Assembly (NCBI GenBank): GCA_022841625.1
Contig: JALHRD010000001.1
Location: 1-64,000, forward strand
Source: Xanthobacteraceae bacterium
GTDB lineage: Bacteria > Pseudomonadota > Alphaproteobacteria > Rhizobiales > Xanthobacteraceae
DNA: 64,000 nt
Reading direction: 5' to 3'
Below, piece by piece: positions 34,408 to 43,987 of the stretch (positions are counted from its first letter, which is position 1; the number at the start of each line of letters is the position of its first letter). The notes beneath the pieces are model-generated. The model saw nothing but the letters and a program-made list of their open reading frames with translations, was not told the DNA's origin and searched no databases. Made by a program: the position numbers and the translations under genes.

Positions 34408-34482
34408 CTAGTGTCCTTCGATCCCCAAGTTCGTTACCGAGCGTGCTGCAAGATGATACGAACTTCGGAATCGGGACACCAG
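34408..34482. repeat. CTAG hairpin, type B (slightly decayed)
   Basis: Left arm TTCG-bulge type with CCCCAAG in place of TTCCGAAG; right arm ends CACCAG instead of CACTAG. It lies 128 bases before parE. Confidence 0.85.
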
Positions 34483-34610
34483 CGGGTTGTGAGCTTTAGC
34501 CTGCCGGAATCCGCAATGCCAGCCCCGCCCTGCACAATGGCACATCACGGTCCGGACACACCCATGGCATAGTTGAACACAGTGATTCGTCAGGAGACTG
34601 GAATTCCCGC

Positions 34611-36650
34611 ATGGCCAAAGCTGTCAAAAAACCACCGTCCCGCGACCTGTTCGACCTGCGCCCGGGCCGAGCCAAGACCGCGCGCGGCGCGCGCGCCTCA
34701 GGCGGCGCCGAGGGCGGCTACACCGCCCGTGACATCGAAGTGCTGGAAGGGCTCGAACCGGTCCGACGGCGGCCCGGCATGTATATCGGCGGCACCGACG
34801 AAAAAGCGCTGCATCATCTGTTCGCCGAAGTCATCGACAACGCCATGGATGAGGCAATCGAAGGCCATGCCGACTTCATCAAAGTCGAGATGGAAGCCGA
34901 CGGTTTTATTTCCGTGACCGATAACGGCCGCGGCATTCCGGTCGATCCGCATCCGAAGTTCAAGAGCAAGTCCGCGCTTGAAGTGATCATGACCACGCTG
35001 CATGCGGGTGGAAAGTTCGGCTCCGACGTCTACGGCACCTCAGGCGGCCTGCATGGCGTCGGCGTCTCGGTCGCCAATGCGCTGTCCGAACGCCTGGAAG
35101 TTGAGGTCGCGCGCGGCGGCCAACTCTACGGACAGACTTATGTGCGCGGCAAGCCAAAGGGTGGGCTGCAAAACCTCGGCAAGGTCGCAAACCGCCGCGG
35201 CACCAAAGTGCGCTTCAAGCCCGACCCGGAGATTTTCGGCGCCAAGGCGACGTTCAATCCGCAACGCGTGTTCAAGATGACGCGCGCCAAGGCCTATCTG
35301 TTCGGAGGTGTCGAAATCCGCTGGCACTGCGACCCCAGACTGATTGACGGCGACGATGTGCCCGAAGAAGCCAATTTTCATTTTGAGAAGGGGCTTGAGG
35401 ACTATCTCAAGGTCACCATCAACGGTTCGACACTGGTGCATCCGGATATCTTCGCCGGCAAGACGGAGAAGACTTCTGGCCACGGCACCGTCGAATGGGC
35501 GATCGGCTTTGTCGCCGACGCCGATCCGTTCGTGTCGTCTTATTGCAACACCATTCCAACTCCCGACGGCGGCACCCATGAATCCGGGCTGCGCAGCGCG
35601 CTCACCAAAGGCATCAAAGATCACGCCGAGCGCACCAACCAGGGCAAACGCGCCGCCGCTGTCACCAGCGACGATGTGATGGCGGGCGCGGCCTGTATGC
35701 TGTCGGTATTCATCCGCGAGCCGGAATTTCAGGGCCAGACCAAGGACCGCCTCGCCACCAACGAAGCCACGCGTATTGTCGAAAACGCGATCAAGGATCC
35801 GTTCGATCACTGGCTGGCCGCCAACCAGACGCATGCCAGTAGGCTGCTTGATTACGTGATTGAACGCGCCGACGAACGCATTCGCCGGCGGCAGGAAAAG
35901 GAAATCTCGCGCAAGAGCGCGGTGCGCAAGCTCCGCCTACCCGGCAAGCTCGCCGACTGCACCATGACCGCCGCCGACGGCGCGGAGCTATTCATTGTCG
36001 AGGGCGACTCGGCCGGCGGATCGGCCAAGCAAGCGCGCGATCGCGCCAGCCAGGCGGTACTGCCGTTGCGCGGCAAGATCCTCAACGTCGCCTCCGCTGG
36101 CCGCGACAAGCTCGCGCAGAACCAGCAGCTCGCCGATCTGGTGCAGGCGCTTGGCTGCGGCACTGGCTCGCAATTCCGGGAACAGGACTTGCGCTATGGC
36201 CGTGTAATCGTGATGACCGACGCCGATGTCGACGGCGCGCATATTGCGTCGCTCCTGATCACGTTCTTCTATCGGCAAATGCCGAAATTGATCGACAACG
36301 GCCATCTCTATCTTGCGGTGCCGCCGCTCTATCGCCTCTCCCATGGCGGAAAGAATTTTTATGCGCGCGATGACAAGCACAAAGACGAGATCATGAAGAG
36401 GGAATTTCACGCCAATGCCAAGGTCGAGATCGGCCGGTTCAAGGGGCTCGGCGAGATGATGGCGGCGCAGCTCAAGGAAACCACCATGGATCCGAGGAAG
36501 CGCACGCTGTTGCAGGTGAAGGTGCTGGAGAAAGACCGCAAGGACACCGACCGCTCGGTCGAACGCCTAATGGGCAACAAGCCCGAAGCGCGATTCGAAT
36601 TCATCCAGGAGAGGGCGGAATTCGCCAAGGACGAATTGTTGGACGTATGA
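34611..36650 (+). CDS. parE: DNA topoisomerase IV subunit B
   Basis: 679 aa. With ParC it decatenates daughter chromosomes using ATP. The GHKL ATPase motifs are EVIDNAMDEAIEGHAD, VTDNGRGIPV and SGGLHGVGVSVANALS; the Toprim domain has FIVEGDSAGGSAKQARDR and TDADVDGAHI; the C-terminal end is KGLGEMMAAQLKETTMDP and MGNKPEARFEFIQE. The length and the lack of the GyrB insertion favour ParE over GyrB. The N-terminal 35 residues are a basic, disordered extension common in alphaproteobacterial ParE. parC is not in the window. Confidence 0.95.
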   Translation: MAKAVKKPPSRDLFDLRPGRAKTARGARASGGAEGGYTARDIEVLEGLEPVRRRPGMYIGGTDEKALHHLFAEVIDNAMDEAIEGHADFIKVEMEADGFISVTDNGRGIPVDPHPKFKSKSALEVIMTTLHAGGKFGSDVYGTSGGLHGVGVSVANALSERLEVEVARGGQLYGQTYVRGKPKGGLQNLGKVANRRGTKVRFKPDPEIFGAKATFNPQRVFKMTRAKAYLFGGVEIRWHCDPRLIDGDDVPEEANFHFEKGLEDYLKVTINGSTLVHPDIFAGKTEKTSGHGTVEWAIGFVADADPFVSSYCNTIPTPDGGTHESGLRSALTKGIKDHAERTNQGKRAAAVTSDDVMAGAACMLSVFIREPEFQGQTKDRLATNEATRIVENAIKDPFDHWLAANQTHASRLLDYVIERADERIRRRQEKEISRKSAVRKLRLPGKLADCTMTAADGAELFIVEGDSAGGSAKQARDRASQAVLPLRGKILNVASAGRDKLAQNQQLADLVQALGCGTGSQFREQDLRYGRVIVMTDADVDGAHIASLLITFFYRQMPKLIDNGHLYLAVPPLYRLSHGGKNFYARDDKHKDEIMKREFHANAKVEIGRFKGLGEMMAAQLKETTMDPRKRTLLQVKVLEKDRKDTDRSVERLMGNKPEARFEFIQERAEFAKDELLDV

Positions 36651-36791
36651 TGGAAACGCTCGACGCGAGCCATGCACCCAAATTGAGAGCACGCAAAATC
36701 CAGAGCCAACCTAACGACGGCGCTCACCATCGCCATCTCCAGGAATGTTCCGGGTTTTTCTCCGCTTATTCTGCGCGACGAATTTTCACCG

Positions 36792-38039
36792 TTAAGCGGT
36801 AACGAGATTGCCGAACTTTTGCAGGTTGGCCTTCTGCGCCGCGTTGCGGGGCGGCAGCTTGAACAGCCGCGCCGCGGTGCCGCCGAGGATATTATGCTTG
36901 GCCTTCTCGGACACGAATGGCAGGTCCCAGATGGTCGAGGGCAGGTCGAAGTCCCAATGCGGGTAGTCCGATGAGTAGAGTAACTGAGTCTCCGCATTGA
37001 TCATGCGGAAGGTCTGCTCCATCGCCGCCATGTCCTGGATCTCCATCGGCTGCGACGAATAATACATGTCCCGCATATAGTCCGACGGCTTCTTCTTCAG
37101 CACCGGCGCCTCCGACGGCCGCATCATGTATTCGTGGTCGAGCCGCTGCATCAGGAACGGCACCCAGGCGAGGCCGGATTCGATCCAGACTACCGGCAGT
37201 TTGGGGAAGCGCTCGCCCATGCCGTTGATCACCCAATTGGTGCAATGCAGGATGTTATAGAATGAGAAGCCGAGCGCATGCACCGACAAGAATCGGTTGC
37301 AGGCGCGGAACACCGCCTCGCCCCAATTCGGACCGGAATGGAACGACAGCACCAGGCCGCGTTCTTCCAATGCGCGATAGAGCTTCATATAGGCATTGTC
37401 GTTGACCTGCAAATTGCGCACGGTCGTCACCATGAAGCCGCCGACGCCCTTGCGGTCGCCAAAGGTCTCGACATGACGCAGCGACTGTTCCGGATCGGAA
37501 AACGGCAGGCTCAGCATCGAGAAGAACCGGTCGTTCGATTCCGGCAGCACTTTCTCGGTGAGCCAGCGGTTGTAGGCCCAGCATAGATCGGCCTCCATTT
37601 CCTTCTGCGGATGCAGGCCGAGCGTCAGCATGCCGGTCGGGAACAGGCAGGAATAGTCAACGCTCATGGCGTCCATCCAGCGCTCGCCGAGCTGCACGTC
37701 GCGATGCCGGCCAGGCTCGGTCTTTTCACTGCCGCGCAACGGATAGCGCGTCACCCTTCCGCCCATGTCCTGGCTGGAGCCGGCGTTGCTCGGGAAGATA
37801 CCACCGCGCCGCGCCGATGCACCGCGCCCGCCCATGGTGACCTGGCGCAGTACGTCGTTCTCCATGAACGGCAGAATGTCGCCCATGTGCTCGTTTTCGT
37901 AGTGATGGGCGTCGACGTCGACGATCAGAACGTCGTCGAACTTGCGCTGCACCGCCTGCTTTCTGGCGTGGGCCAGCAGCCGCGTGGTGTTGAGCTCATC
38001 GACGGTGACCCGCCGGCCGCGTTCGGCGAGCAGTTCCAT
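36792..38039 (-). CDS. Amidohydrolase-2 family protein (ACMSD-like metal-dependent hydrolase/decarboxylase)
   Basis: 415 aa from the ATG with GGGGGA upstream. TIM-barrel metal ligands are visible: VDVDAHHYE near the N-terminus, LSFHSGPNW in the middle and SSDYPHWDFD near the C-terminus, where the Asp is the catalytic metal ligand. Family members decarboxylate or hydrolyse aromatic acids. The gene is divergent from a Bug receptor 210 bases away, a common pairing of a catabolic enzyme with the binding protein for its substrate. Convergent with parE. Confidence 0.9.
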   Translation of the reverse strand: MELLAERGRRVTVDELNTTRLLAHARKQAVQRKFDDVLIVDVDAHHYENEHMGDILPFMENDVLRQVTMGGRGASARRGGIFPSNAGSSQDMGGRVTRYPLRGSEKTEPGRHRDVQLGERWMDAMSVDYSCLFPTGMLTLGLHPQKEMEADLCWAYNRWLTEKVLPESNDRFFSMLSLPFSDPEQSLRHVETFGDRKGVGGFMVTTVRNLQVNDNAYMKLYRALEERGLVLSFHSGPNWGEAVFRACNRFLSVHALGFSFYNILHCTNWVINGMGERFPKLPVVWIESGLAWVPFLMQRLDHEYMMRPSEAPVLKKKPSDYMRDMYYSSQPMEIQDMAAMEQTFRMINAETQLLYSSDYPHWDFDLPSTIWDLPFVSEKAKHNILGGTAARLFKLPPRNAAQKANLQKFGNLVTA

Positions 38040-38162
38040 GATGGTTTCCCCCCGATGGCACAAAGGCGCGAGATGTCTGACGTCGGCATTACGGCAAGTC
38101 TGACACAGCCCCGCCGCGTTGTCGCGCCTTGCAGGGGCCGCCCACCGCGGATCGAACGCCGT

Positions 38163-38192
38163 GTCCGACCGCGATGTCCGACCGCGATGTCC
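38163..38192. repeat. 13-bp tandem duplication in a divergent promoter region
   Basis: GTCCGACCGCGAT occurs twice, then GTCC. It lies 58 bases before the Bug gene start. Confidence 0.9.
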
Positions 38193-38249
38193 TTGCCGCC
38201 TGACCTGAAATGCCACATCCTTCGCGTTATCGGGGCCCGGGAGGACATC

Positions 38250-39332
38250 ATGCGGCTCAACCTAAAAGCACTCCCCGCCGGACTGACGCTGTGCATTGCC
38301 GCCCTCCCCGCGCCCGCTTTGGCGCAGGGCAGCGAATACTTCGCTGGCAAGACGCTGCGCGTCATTGTTGGGCTGGAGGCCGGCGGCACCGCCGACGTAT
38401 TTGTGCGCGGCTTTGCGGTGCATTTGCGCAAGCATATTCCCGGCCAACCGACCGTGGTGGTGCAGAACATGACTGGCGCCGGCGGCTCGGTCGCCGCCAA
38501 TTATCTCTACGAGCGCGTGGCGCCCGATGGCCTGACCATCGTGTTCAACCCATTCCATCCCCTGGCGCAGGCGCTTGGCGATCCGACATTGCGGGCGCGC
38601 TATGAATATCTCGATTATGTCGGGGCGATTGGCGACATCCGCGTCAATTACATGCGCACGGATGCGGTGCCGGGTGGTATGGCGAAGCCCGCCGACGTCA
38701 TGAAAGCCGAAACGCTGATCGTCGGCGCCGTCAGCCATTCCGATTTTACCGGCACGATGGCGCAGTTGTCACTCAAGATCCTAGGGGTCAAATACAAGCC
38801 GGTGGTCGGCTATCGGGGCGGAGCCGACATCTTCCTCGCGATGCAGCGGGGTGAAGTGCAGTTCCACAACACCAGCATCGGAACGTTCCGAAGCCGTAGC
38901 GCAGCCTTCGTCAAGTCGGGTCAAGGCATCGGCGTCAGCTATTTGGTGCCGGTCGATGCCAACGGCAATTACGCGCGCAGCCCCTACGTCACCGAGATGC
39001 CGGCCTATCCCGATCTGTACCGGGAAATCCACGGCAAGCTGCCTAGCGGCAAGGATTGGGAGGCGTTCAACTGGCTCACCAACCAGGTCGGCGAACTAGC
39101 CTTCATTGCGTTGGCGCCACGCGGAATGCCGCCGGCCGCGCGCGAGGGTCTGCGCATTGGATTCGAACGCGCGACCAACGACCCCGACTTCATCAAGGAG
39201 ACGGTGAAGCGCAACGGCATTCCTTACACTTATGTCAACGTGCCACGTGGAGAAGCTATCATCCGCGACCTTGCCGGCGTGTCACCGGCGGTGGTGGAAA
39301 CGCTGCGCGCGGCGATTGGCGGAAAAGATTAA
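38250..39332 (+). CDS. Bug/TctC-like periplasmic receptor
   Basis: 360 aa from the ATG with GGGAGGA eight bases upstream. Signal peptide LTLCIAALPAPALAQ; mature start SEYFAGKTLRVIVGLEAGGT. The chain contains KHIPGQPTVVVQNMTGAGGS and YKPVVGYRGGADIFLAMQRG as in the receptor at 25076. The stop codon overlaps the stop of the opposing phospholipase-like gene by four bases. Probably binds the substrate of the divergent amidohydrolase, by position only. Confidence 0.9.
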   Translation: MRLNLKALPAGLTLCIAALPAPALAQGSEYFAGKTLRVIVGLEAGGTADVFVRGFAVHLRKHIPGQPTVVVQNMTGAGGSVAANYLYERVAPDGLTIVFNPFHPLAQALGDPTLRARYEYLDYVGAIGDIRVNYMRTDAVPGGMAKPADVMKAETLIVGAVSHSDFTGTMAQLSLKILGVKYKPVVGYRGGADIFLAMQRGEVQFHNTSIGTFRSRSAAFVKSGQGIGVSYLVPVDANGNYARSPYVTEMPAYPDLYREIHGKLPSGKDWEAFNWLTNQVGELAFIALAPRGMPPAAREGLRIGFERATNDPDFIKETVKRNGIPYTYVNVPRGEAIIRDLAGVSPAVVETLRAAIGGKD

Positions 39333-39898
39333 CAAGCCGGCCAACCGAAGCCCCAGCGCCAAGCCAATCCGGAACATGGCCAGCCGCCAAGCCGGACCGC
39401 TAAATACATGGCTTCAGCAATCGTCCGATAAAGCTGGGTAACGTCATCGCGGCCAAGTCCGTGTTCGACCATGAGCGTCTCCATCCGCTCCTCGCCAAAC
39501 TGGCGAACACACTGCCGCAGCCGGTCGTCGGCCAATCGACGCGCTGCGAAACTGGCCTTGGCATCGCTGTTCGCACCACCGGTGTGATAATCGCGGTCAT
39601 GGGCGGCACAGCAACCCTCCCACGGCGGCCGATCGCCATGCGTTTTGGCAATGGCCGGCAGCCTCGATGCGAAGAACTTCCAGCTTGCCGACAAACCGCC
39701 GCTGCAGCCGTCGCTCTTAAACGGGGCAAGCGTGGCCCCACCTGATGTCCTGACTTTAGCCAATCGCTCGTGCAGCGGAATTTCAATGCTCAATTCAATG
39801 CTGTCGACAAGCGTCGACGGCGCCGATACATCCTGCGCCCACGCCGAGGACAGGCAGAACATCGCAATCGAGAACCCCACGCGGCTGAACGCGGTCAC
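39329..39898 (-). CDS. Secreted phospholipase A2-like protein
   Basis: 189 aa. Signal peptide (VGFSIAMFCLSSAWAQ). The mature protein has FKSDGCSGGLS, which matches a PLA2 calcium-loop pattern, then GCCAAHDRDYHTGG at 95-108: the CCxxHDxxY motif of phospholipase A2, with His100-Asp101 as catalytic dyad and Cys97 for the disulfide. A helical domain follows. Phospholipase activity is inferred from this motif; I do not know a characterised bacterial homologue of this exact architecture. The start lies 30 bases from the end of another minus-strand gene. Confidence 0.75.
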   Translation of the reverse strand: MTAFSRVGFSIAMFCLSSAWAQDVSAPSTLVDSIELSIEIPLHERLAKVRTSGGATLAPFKSDGCSGGLSASWKFFASRLPAIAKTHGDRPPWEGCCAAHDRDYHTGGANSDAKASFAARRLADDRLRQCVRQFGEERMETLMVEHGLGRDDVTQLYRTIAEAMYLAVRLGGWPCSGLAWRWGFGWPAC

Positions 39899-39928
39899 TG
39901 TCGAACTCTCGCTATGGCAACAGGTCCG

Positions 39929-40927
39929 CTAGTCGAATTTCAGGTTCGCCGCCTTGATTACCTCGACATAATTCTGGATGTCGGCGTCGATCACCTTGCG
40001 GAAATCGGCCGATGCGGTGCCGCCGGGGTTGACCGCCATATCCCGCAGTTTGGATGCGACGCCGGGGTCGGTGATGGCGCGGCGTAGCGCCGCTTCAAGC
40101 TTGGCGGCGATTGCCGGCGGGGTCTTGGCCGGCGCGAAAAAGCCCGACCACAGCTTGGTGTTAACCTCGGGCAAGCCGGCCTCCGCCATGCTCGGCACAT
40201 TCGGGAGTTGCGGTGAACGCTGCGCGCCGGTGACCGCGAGCGCGCGCACTGTGCCGGAATTGATCTGTGGAATCGCCGGCGGCCCGTCCGATATCGAAAA
40301 CAGGCATTGCTGCTGCATCACGCAGAGGATCATTTCGTTGCTGCTCTTGAGCGGAATGGCAACGCCCGGCATCCCGGTCTTGAGCTTTAGAAGTTCGGAC
40401 GAGATTGTGAAGGCCGGCGAGGTCGTGCCGTAATTCGATTTGTCGGGATTGGCCTTCGCAAAGGCCACCAGCTCCGCCACGGTCGTCGCGGGATTTTGGG
40501 CTGGGCTGACCAAGATCAGCGGAAAATCCGCGATCATCGACAGCGGAATGAAACTCTTGGTCGGATGATAGGCGAGCTTGGGGAACGCCGCCGAGGCGAT
40601 CGACATCACACCGCTTGCGCCGACAAACAAAGTGTAGCCGTCGGCGGTCTGGTTGGCGACATATTCCGCAGCCGGGCGGCCACCGGCCGCCGGACGATTC
40701 TCGACCACCAATTGCTGACCGAGAATTTCGGACAGTTTGGCGCCGACCAACCGCGCGAAAATATCGTTGCCGCCGCCGGCCGCAAACGGGACAATCAGAC
40801 GGATCGGCTTGTTGGGATAGTTTGCGGCCTCATCCTGGGCCTGCGCCGGCGCAACACCGACGACGAGCCCGACCACCAAGGCGGCGCCGGCCAATAACCG
40901 TGAAAAACCGATTGATCGCATGGACAT
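39929..40927 (-). CDS. Canonical Bug/TctC tripartite-tricarboxylate receptor
   Basis: 332 aa with GGAGG before the ATG. Signal peptide LLAGAALVVGLVVGVAPAQAQ. Has the textbook Bug features: YPNKPIRLIVPFAAGGGNDI, VVENRPAAGG, DGYTLFVGASG, a mid-chain VPSMAEAG and GLPEVNTKLWSGFFAPAKTP. It belongs to a different branch from the other six receptors here, which start (A)DFYKGKTV or similar. Divergent from the receptor at 41043. Confidence 0.93.
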   Translation of the reverse strand: MSMRSIGFSRLLAGAALVVGLVVGVAPAQAQDEAANYPNKPIRLIVPFAAGGGNDIFARLVGAKLSEILGQQLVVENRPAAGGRPAAEYVANQTADGYTLFVGASGVMSIASAAFPKLAYHPTKSFIPLSMIADFPLILVSPAQNPATTVAELVAFAKANPDKSNYGTTSPAFTISSELLKLKTGMPGVAIPLKSSNEMILCVMQQQCLFSISDGPPAIPQINSGTVRALAVTGAQRSPQLPNVPSMAEAGLPEVNTKLWSGFFAPAKTPPAIAAKLEAALRRAITDPGVASKLRDMAVNPGGTASADFRKVIDADIQNYVEVIKAANLKFD

Positions 40928-40954
40928 AATTCCTCCATTCCTCCCAACTGCGCT

Positions 40955-40984
40955 ATAACGTCAGTCTACATAACGTCAGTCTAC
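40955..40984. repeat. 15-bp tandem duplication between divergent Bug genes
   Basis: ATAACGTCAGTCTAC occurs twice without gap, 28 bases upstream of the minus-strand Bug start, probably within the promoter region. Confidence 0.9.
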
Positions 40985-41042
40985 CAGCGCCCTCAAAATA
41001 CCGATAGCATGTTGTCGGCATTAACCTGACGGAATGTCGTAC

Positions 41043-42071
41043 ATGACAATGACCGGCCGAATCCTTCTCCTGTGCGGTCTGCTTGGCGCGACCGCGCAGG
41101 CGCCTGCCCTGGCACAGGCCGATTTCCGCGGCGAGACCGTTTCGATCCAGATCGGCTATGGGCCCGGCGGCGGCTACGACACTTACGGACGGGCGCTCGC
41201 CCGCCATTATGGCCGCTTCATTCCGGGCAACCCGAACGTCGTGCCAAAAAACATGCCGGGCGCGGGCTCGCTGCGCGCCGCCAATTATGTCTACAACCTC
41301 ACCGCGCGCGACCCCGTCGACATCGCCTTGTTCTCGGCATCGACCGCGGTCGAGCCGATGATGGGCAACGACCAGGCCAAGTTCGACATCACCCGGTTCG
41401 GCTGGATCGGCAGCATGAACCAGGACATCTCGTTCTGCGGCGTGTGGCAGACGCCGGATTTTCCGATGACCTTTCCCGACATGCTCAAGCCAGGCGGCAA
41501 GGAACTAATCTTCGGCTCGGCCGGCCCTGCTGCCATCAGCCATCAGCATCCGCTGGTCCTGAAAAATGTGCTTGGCGCCAATGTCCGCGTGATCGCAGGC
41601 TATGAAGGGCAAAAGCAGGTCAACCTGGCGATGCAGCGCGGCGAGGTGCATGCTGCCTGCGGTTTGTTCGTCTCCTCGATCAAGGCGCAATGGCTGCCGG
41701 ACGTGCGGGCCGGGCGGCTCAAACTATTCCTGCAAATGGGGCCGAAGCTGTCCAACGAGTTCGGCCCGGTCCACGATGTGTTCGATTTCGTCAAGGCTGA
41801 CGATGATCGCAAAGTCCTGGAGTTTCATTTCAAGCAGACCATTCTCGGCCGGCCGTTTGCCGCCTCGCCGAACCTTCCGAAAGATCGCCTCACCGCATTG
41901 CGCAGCGCGTTTCTGGCGACCATGAAGGATCCCGAGTTTCTCACGGACGCCAAAAAACTCAATCTCGACATCGATATCGCGACCGCGGACGACGTTGGCC
42001 GCCTGCTTGCCGAATTCGCCAACTATCCGGCATCGGTGATCGAAAAGGCCAAAGCGGCCATTGGCCGCTGA
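41043..42071 (+). CDS. Bug/TctC-like periplasmic receptor
   Basis: 342 aa from the second of three clustered ATGs (41034, 41043, 41049); GACGGA is best spaced for 41043. Signal peptide ILLLCGLLGATAQAPALAQ, mature start ADFRGETVSIQIGYGPGGGY. RHYGRFIPGNPNVVPKNMPG matches the family. Cys residues in FCGVWQ and ACGLFV are unusual for these receptors and might form a disulfide. It is 34 bases ahead of a POT-family transporter on the same strand, possibly an operon. Confidence 0.9.
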   Translation: MTMTGRILLLCGLLGATAQAPALAQADFRGETVSIQIGYGPGGGYDTYGRALARHYGRFIPGNPNVVPKNMPGAGSLRAANYVYNLTARDPVDIALFSASTAVEPMMGNDQAKFDITRFGWIGSMNQDISFCGVWQTPDFPMTFPDMLKPGGKELIFGSAGPAAISHQHPLVLKNVLGANVRVIAGYEGQKQVNLAMQRGEVHAACGLFVSSIKAQWLPDVRAGRLKLFLQMGPKLSNEFGPVHDVFDFVKADDDRKVLEFHFKQTILGRPFAASPNLPKDRLTALRSAFLATMKDPEFLTDAKKLNLDIDIATADDVGRLLAEFANYPASVIEKAKAAIGR

Positions 42072-42105
42072 CCGGATCGCGGCATCAAAGCAATCGGGCA
42101 GCGCC

Positions 42106-43485
42106 ATGGCACTCTCTCAATCGCGTAGGCCATCCGGCCGCGGTGAATTGTTCGGCCATCCGCGCGGTCTCACCTTCCTGTTCACCACCGAAATGTGGGA
42201 GCGCTTTTCGTATTACGGAATGCGCTCGCTGCTCGTGCTTTACATGGTGCGGTTCGTTCTGCAGCCCGGCAATGCCGATACGGTGATCGGGCTCAGCGCT
42301 TTGCGCGGCGTCTATGAGGCGATTTTCGGAACCCTCGGCACGCAGCCGCTCGCCTCGCACATCTATGGGCTTTATACCGCGCTGGTCTATGCGACGCCGC
42401 TGCTGGGCGGCCTTCTGGCCGATCGCGTCCTCGGGCAGCGGCGGACGGTGCTGCTTGGCGCCTCGCTGATGGCGATCGGCCACTTCATGATGGCGTTCGA
42501 ACAGCTTTTTCTATTGGCGCTGTTGGTTTTGATTTTCGGCAACGGCGCATTCAAACCCAATATCTCCGCGCAAATCGGCGCGCTCTATGCGCCGGGCGAT
42601 CCGCGTCGCGATCGCGCTTATTCGATCTTCTATGTCGGCATCAATCTTGGCGCGTTCCTCGCCCCGCTGATCTGCGGAACCTTGGGCGAGGAAGTCGGCT
42701 GGCATTATGGCTTCGGCGCGGCCGGCGTCGGCATGACCATCGGCCTGCTGGTCTATCTCTATGCCGCGCCGTCATTGCCCGCCGACGAACGCGAGCGCGC
42801 GGTTAGGTCCGGCCGCGACCGGCAACCGCTCGATCGTTCCGAGCGGCGCTCGATCCTGGCGCTGTTCATATTGTTCCTGCCGGTCAGCCTGTTTTGGGCG
42901 ACCTATGAACAGCAGGGCAACACCATCCCGCTTTGGGCCGACGATTTCACCGACCGCCATATCAACCTGTTGTTCTGGCATGGCGAGATCCCGGTGACCT
43001 GGTTCCAGGCCGTCAACCCGCTCTTGATTTTCGCGTTCACGCCATTCGTGCTGGCCTTGTGGGCGCGTCAGGCGGCACGCGGCGCCGAACCCTCGACGGT
43101 CACCAAAATGGCGCTCGGCTGCTTCGGCGTCGCGCTCGCCAATCTGATCATGCTCGGCGCGGTCTGGCAGTCCAACGGTGCTCCGCAAGCGAGTTGGATG
43201 TGGCTGATCGGCTACTTCGTCATCATCACCATTGGCGAACTCTACCTGTCGCCGATCGGGCTCTCGCTGGTGTCGAAGGTTTCGCCCGGCCGCATTGTCT
43301 CGATGATGATGGGGGTCTGGCTCGCGACCAGTTTTGTCGGCAATCTTATCGGCGGCTGGCTCGGCAGCTTCTGGTCCAGCATGGACAAGTCGGCGTTCTT
43401 CTTGATGATCGCCTGCGTCGCGGCACTGGCCGGTCTGATCATTTGGGCATTCGACCGGCCACTGCGCACGGCGCTGCGGGAGTGA
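42106..43485 (+). CDS. POT/PTR-family proton-dependent oligopeptide transporter
   Basis: 459 aa from the ATG; a TTG at 42061 that overlaps the preceding gene is less likely. Twelve or more transmembrane segments. The POT proton-coupling motif is seen as TEMWERFSYYGMRSLL in TM1, with a later GNGAFKPNISAQIGALY and FYVGINLGAFLAPL signature. Imports di- and tripeptides with protons. The SD is weak. Confidence 0.93.
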   Translation: MALSQSRRPSGRGELFGHPRGLTFLFTTEMWERFSYYGMRSLLVLYMVRFVLQPGNADTVIGLSALRGVYEAIFGTLGTQPLASHIYGLYTALVYATPLLGGLLADRVLGQRRTVLLGASLMAIGHFMMAFEQLFLLALLVLIFGNGAFKPNISAQIGALYAPGDPRRDRAYSIFYVGINLGAFLAPLICGTLGEEVGWHYGFGAAGVGMTIGLLVYLYAAPSLPADERERAVRSGRDRQPLDRSERRSILALFILFLPVSLFWATYEQQGNTIPLWADDFTDRHINLLFWHGEIPVTWFQAVNPLLIFAFTPFVLALWARQAARGAEPSTVTKMALGCFGVALANLIMLGAVWQSNGAPQASWMWLIGYFVIITIGELYLSPIGLSLVSKVSPGRIVSMMMGVWLATSFVGNLIGGWLGSFWSSMDKSAFFLMIACVAALAGLIIWAFDRPLRTALRE

Positions 43486-43612
43486 TGCTCTGGATCGGAA
43501 TCCGGTTCTTCCCCTCCCAGTTTTTAAACTTCGCCTACACGCCAGCGCTTAAGGTGTCGCGGTAACCCCTGGTACGGAGACTCGACACGCCTTCGGCAAC
43601 GGCAACAAGAAC

Positions 43613-43975
43613 CTACACCTTACCCGCGCTGATCAACGATTCTGCCGGGATGTCGAGACCCCGATGCAGGCGCCAGATCATCTTGAGCGTGAGCGGCCGC
43701 TTGCGGTTGAGCACCTCGTGCACGCGGTGACGGCTGCCGATGAACGGAATGAGATCGCGGGGCGCGAGTCCGTTTTGGTCCATGTGATACTTGATCGCCT
43801 CCACCGGGTCCGGCAGATCGAGCGGATAGTGCTTGCGCTCCCATGCCTCGACCAGTGTGACCAACACGTCCAATCGGTCACCCTCTGGCGTGCCGCGCTT
43901 GGCCGCCATCAGGCCTTCGATTTCCTTCAGCGTGCGGCGATAGTCACGCTGGTTTTTGATGGGTGCGATATCCAT
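43613..43975 (-). CDS. higA: HigA-family antitoxin / transcriptional regulator, without intact toxin
   Basis: 120 aa. COG5499-type HigA: an N-terminal helical segment with IKNQRDYRRTLKEIEGLM and PEGDRLDVLVTLVEAWE, then an HTH around IKYHMDQNGLAPRDLIPFIGSRHRVHEVLNRKRPLTLKMI. It normally binds the ribosome-dependent RNase HigB encoded just upstream; that position holds only a short relic. It may have been retained as a regulator. Confidence 0.88.
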   Translation of the reverse strand: MDIAPIKNQRDYRRTLKEIEGLMAAKRGTPEGDRLDVLVTLVEAWERKHYPLDLPDPVEAIKYHMDQNGLAPRDLIPFIGSRHRVHEVLNRKRPLTLKMIWRLHRGLDIPAESLISAGKV

Positions 43976-43987
43976 GATTAGCAGCCT

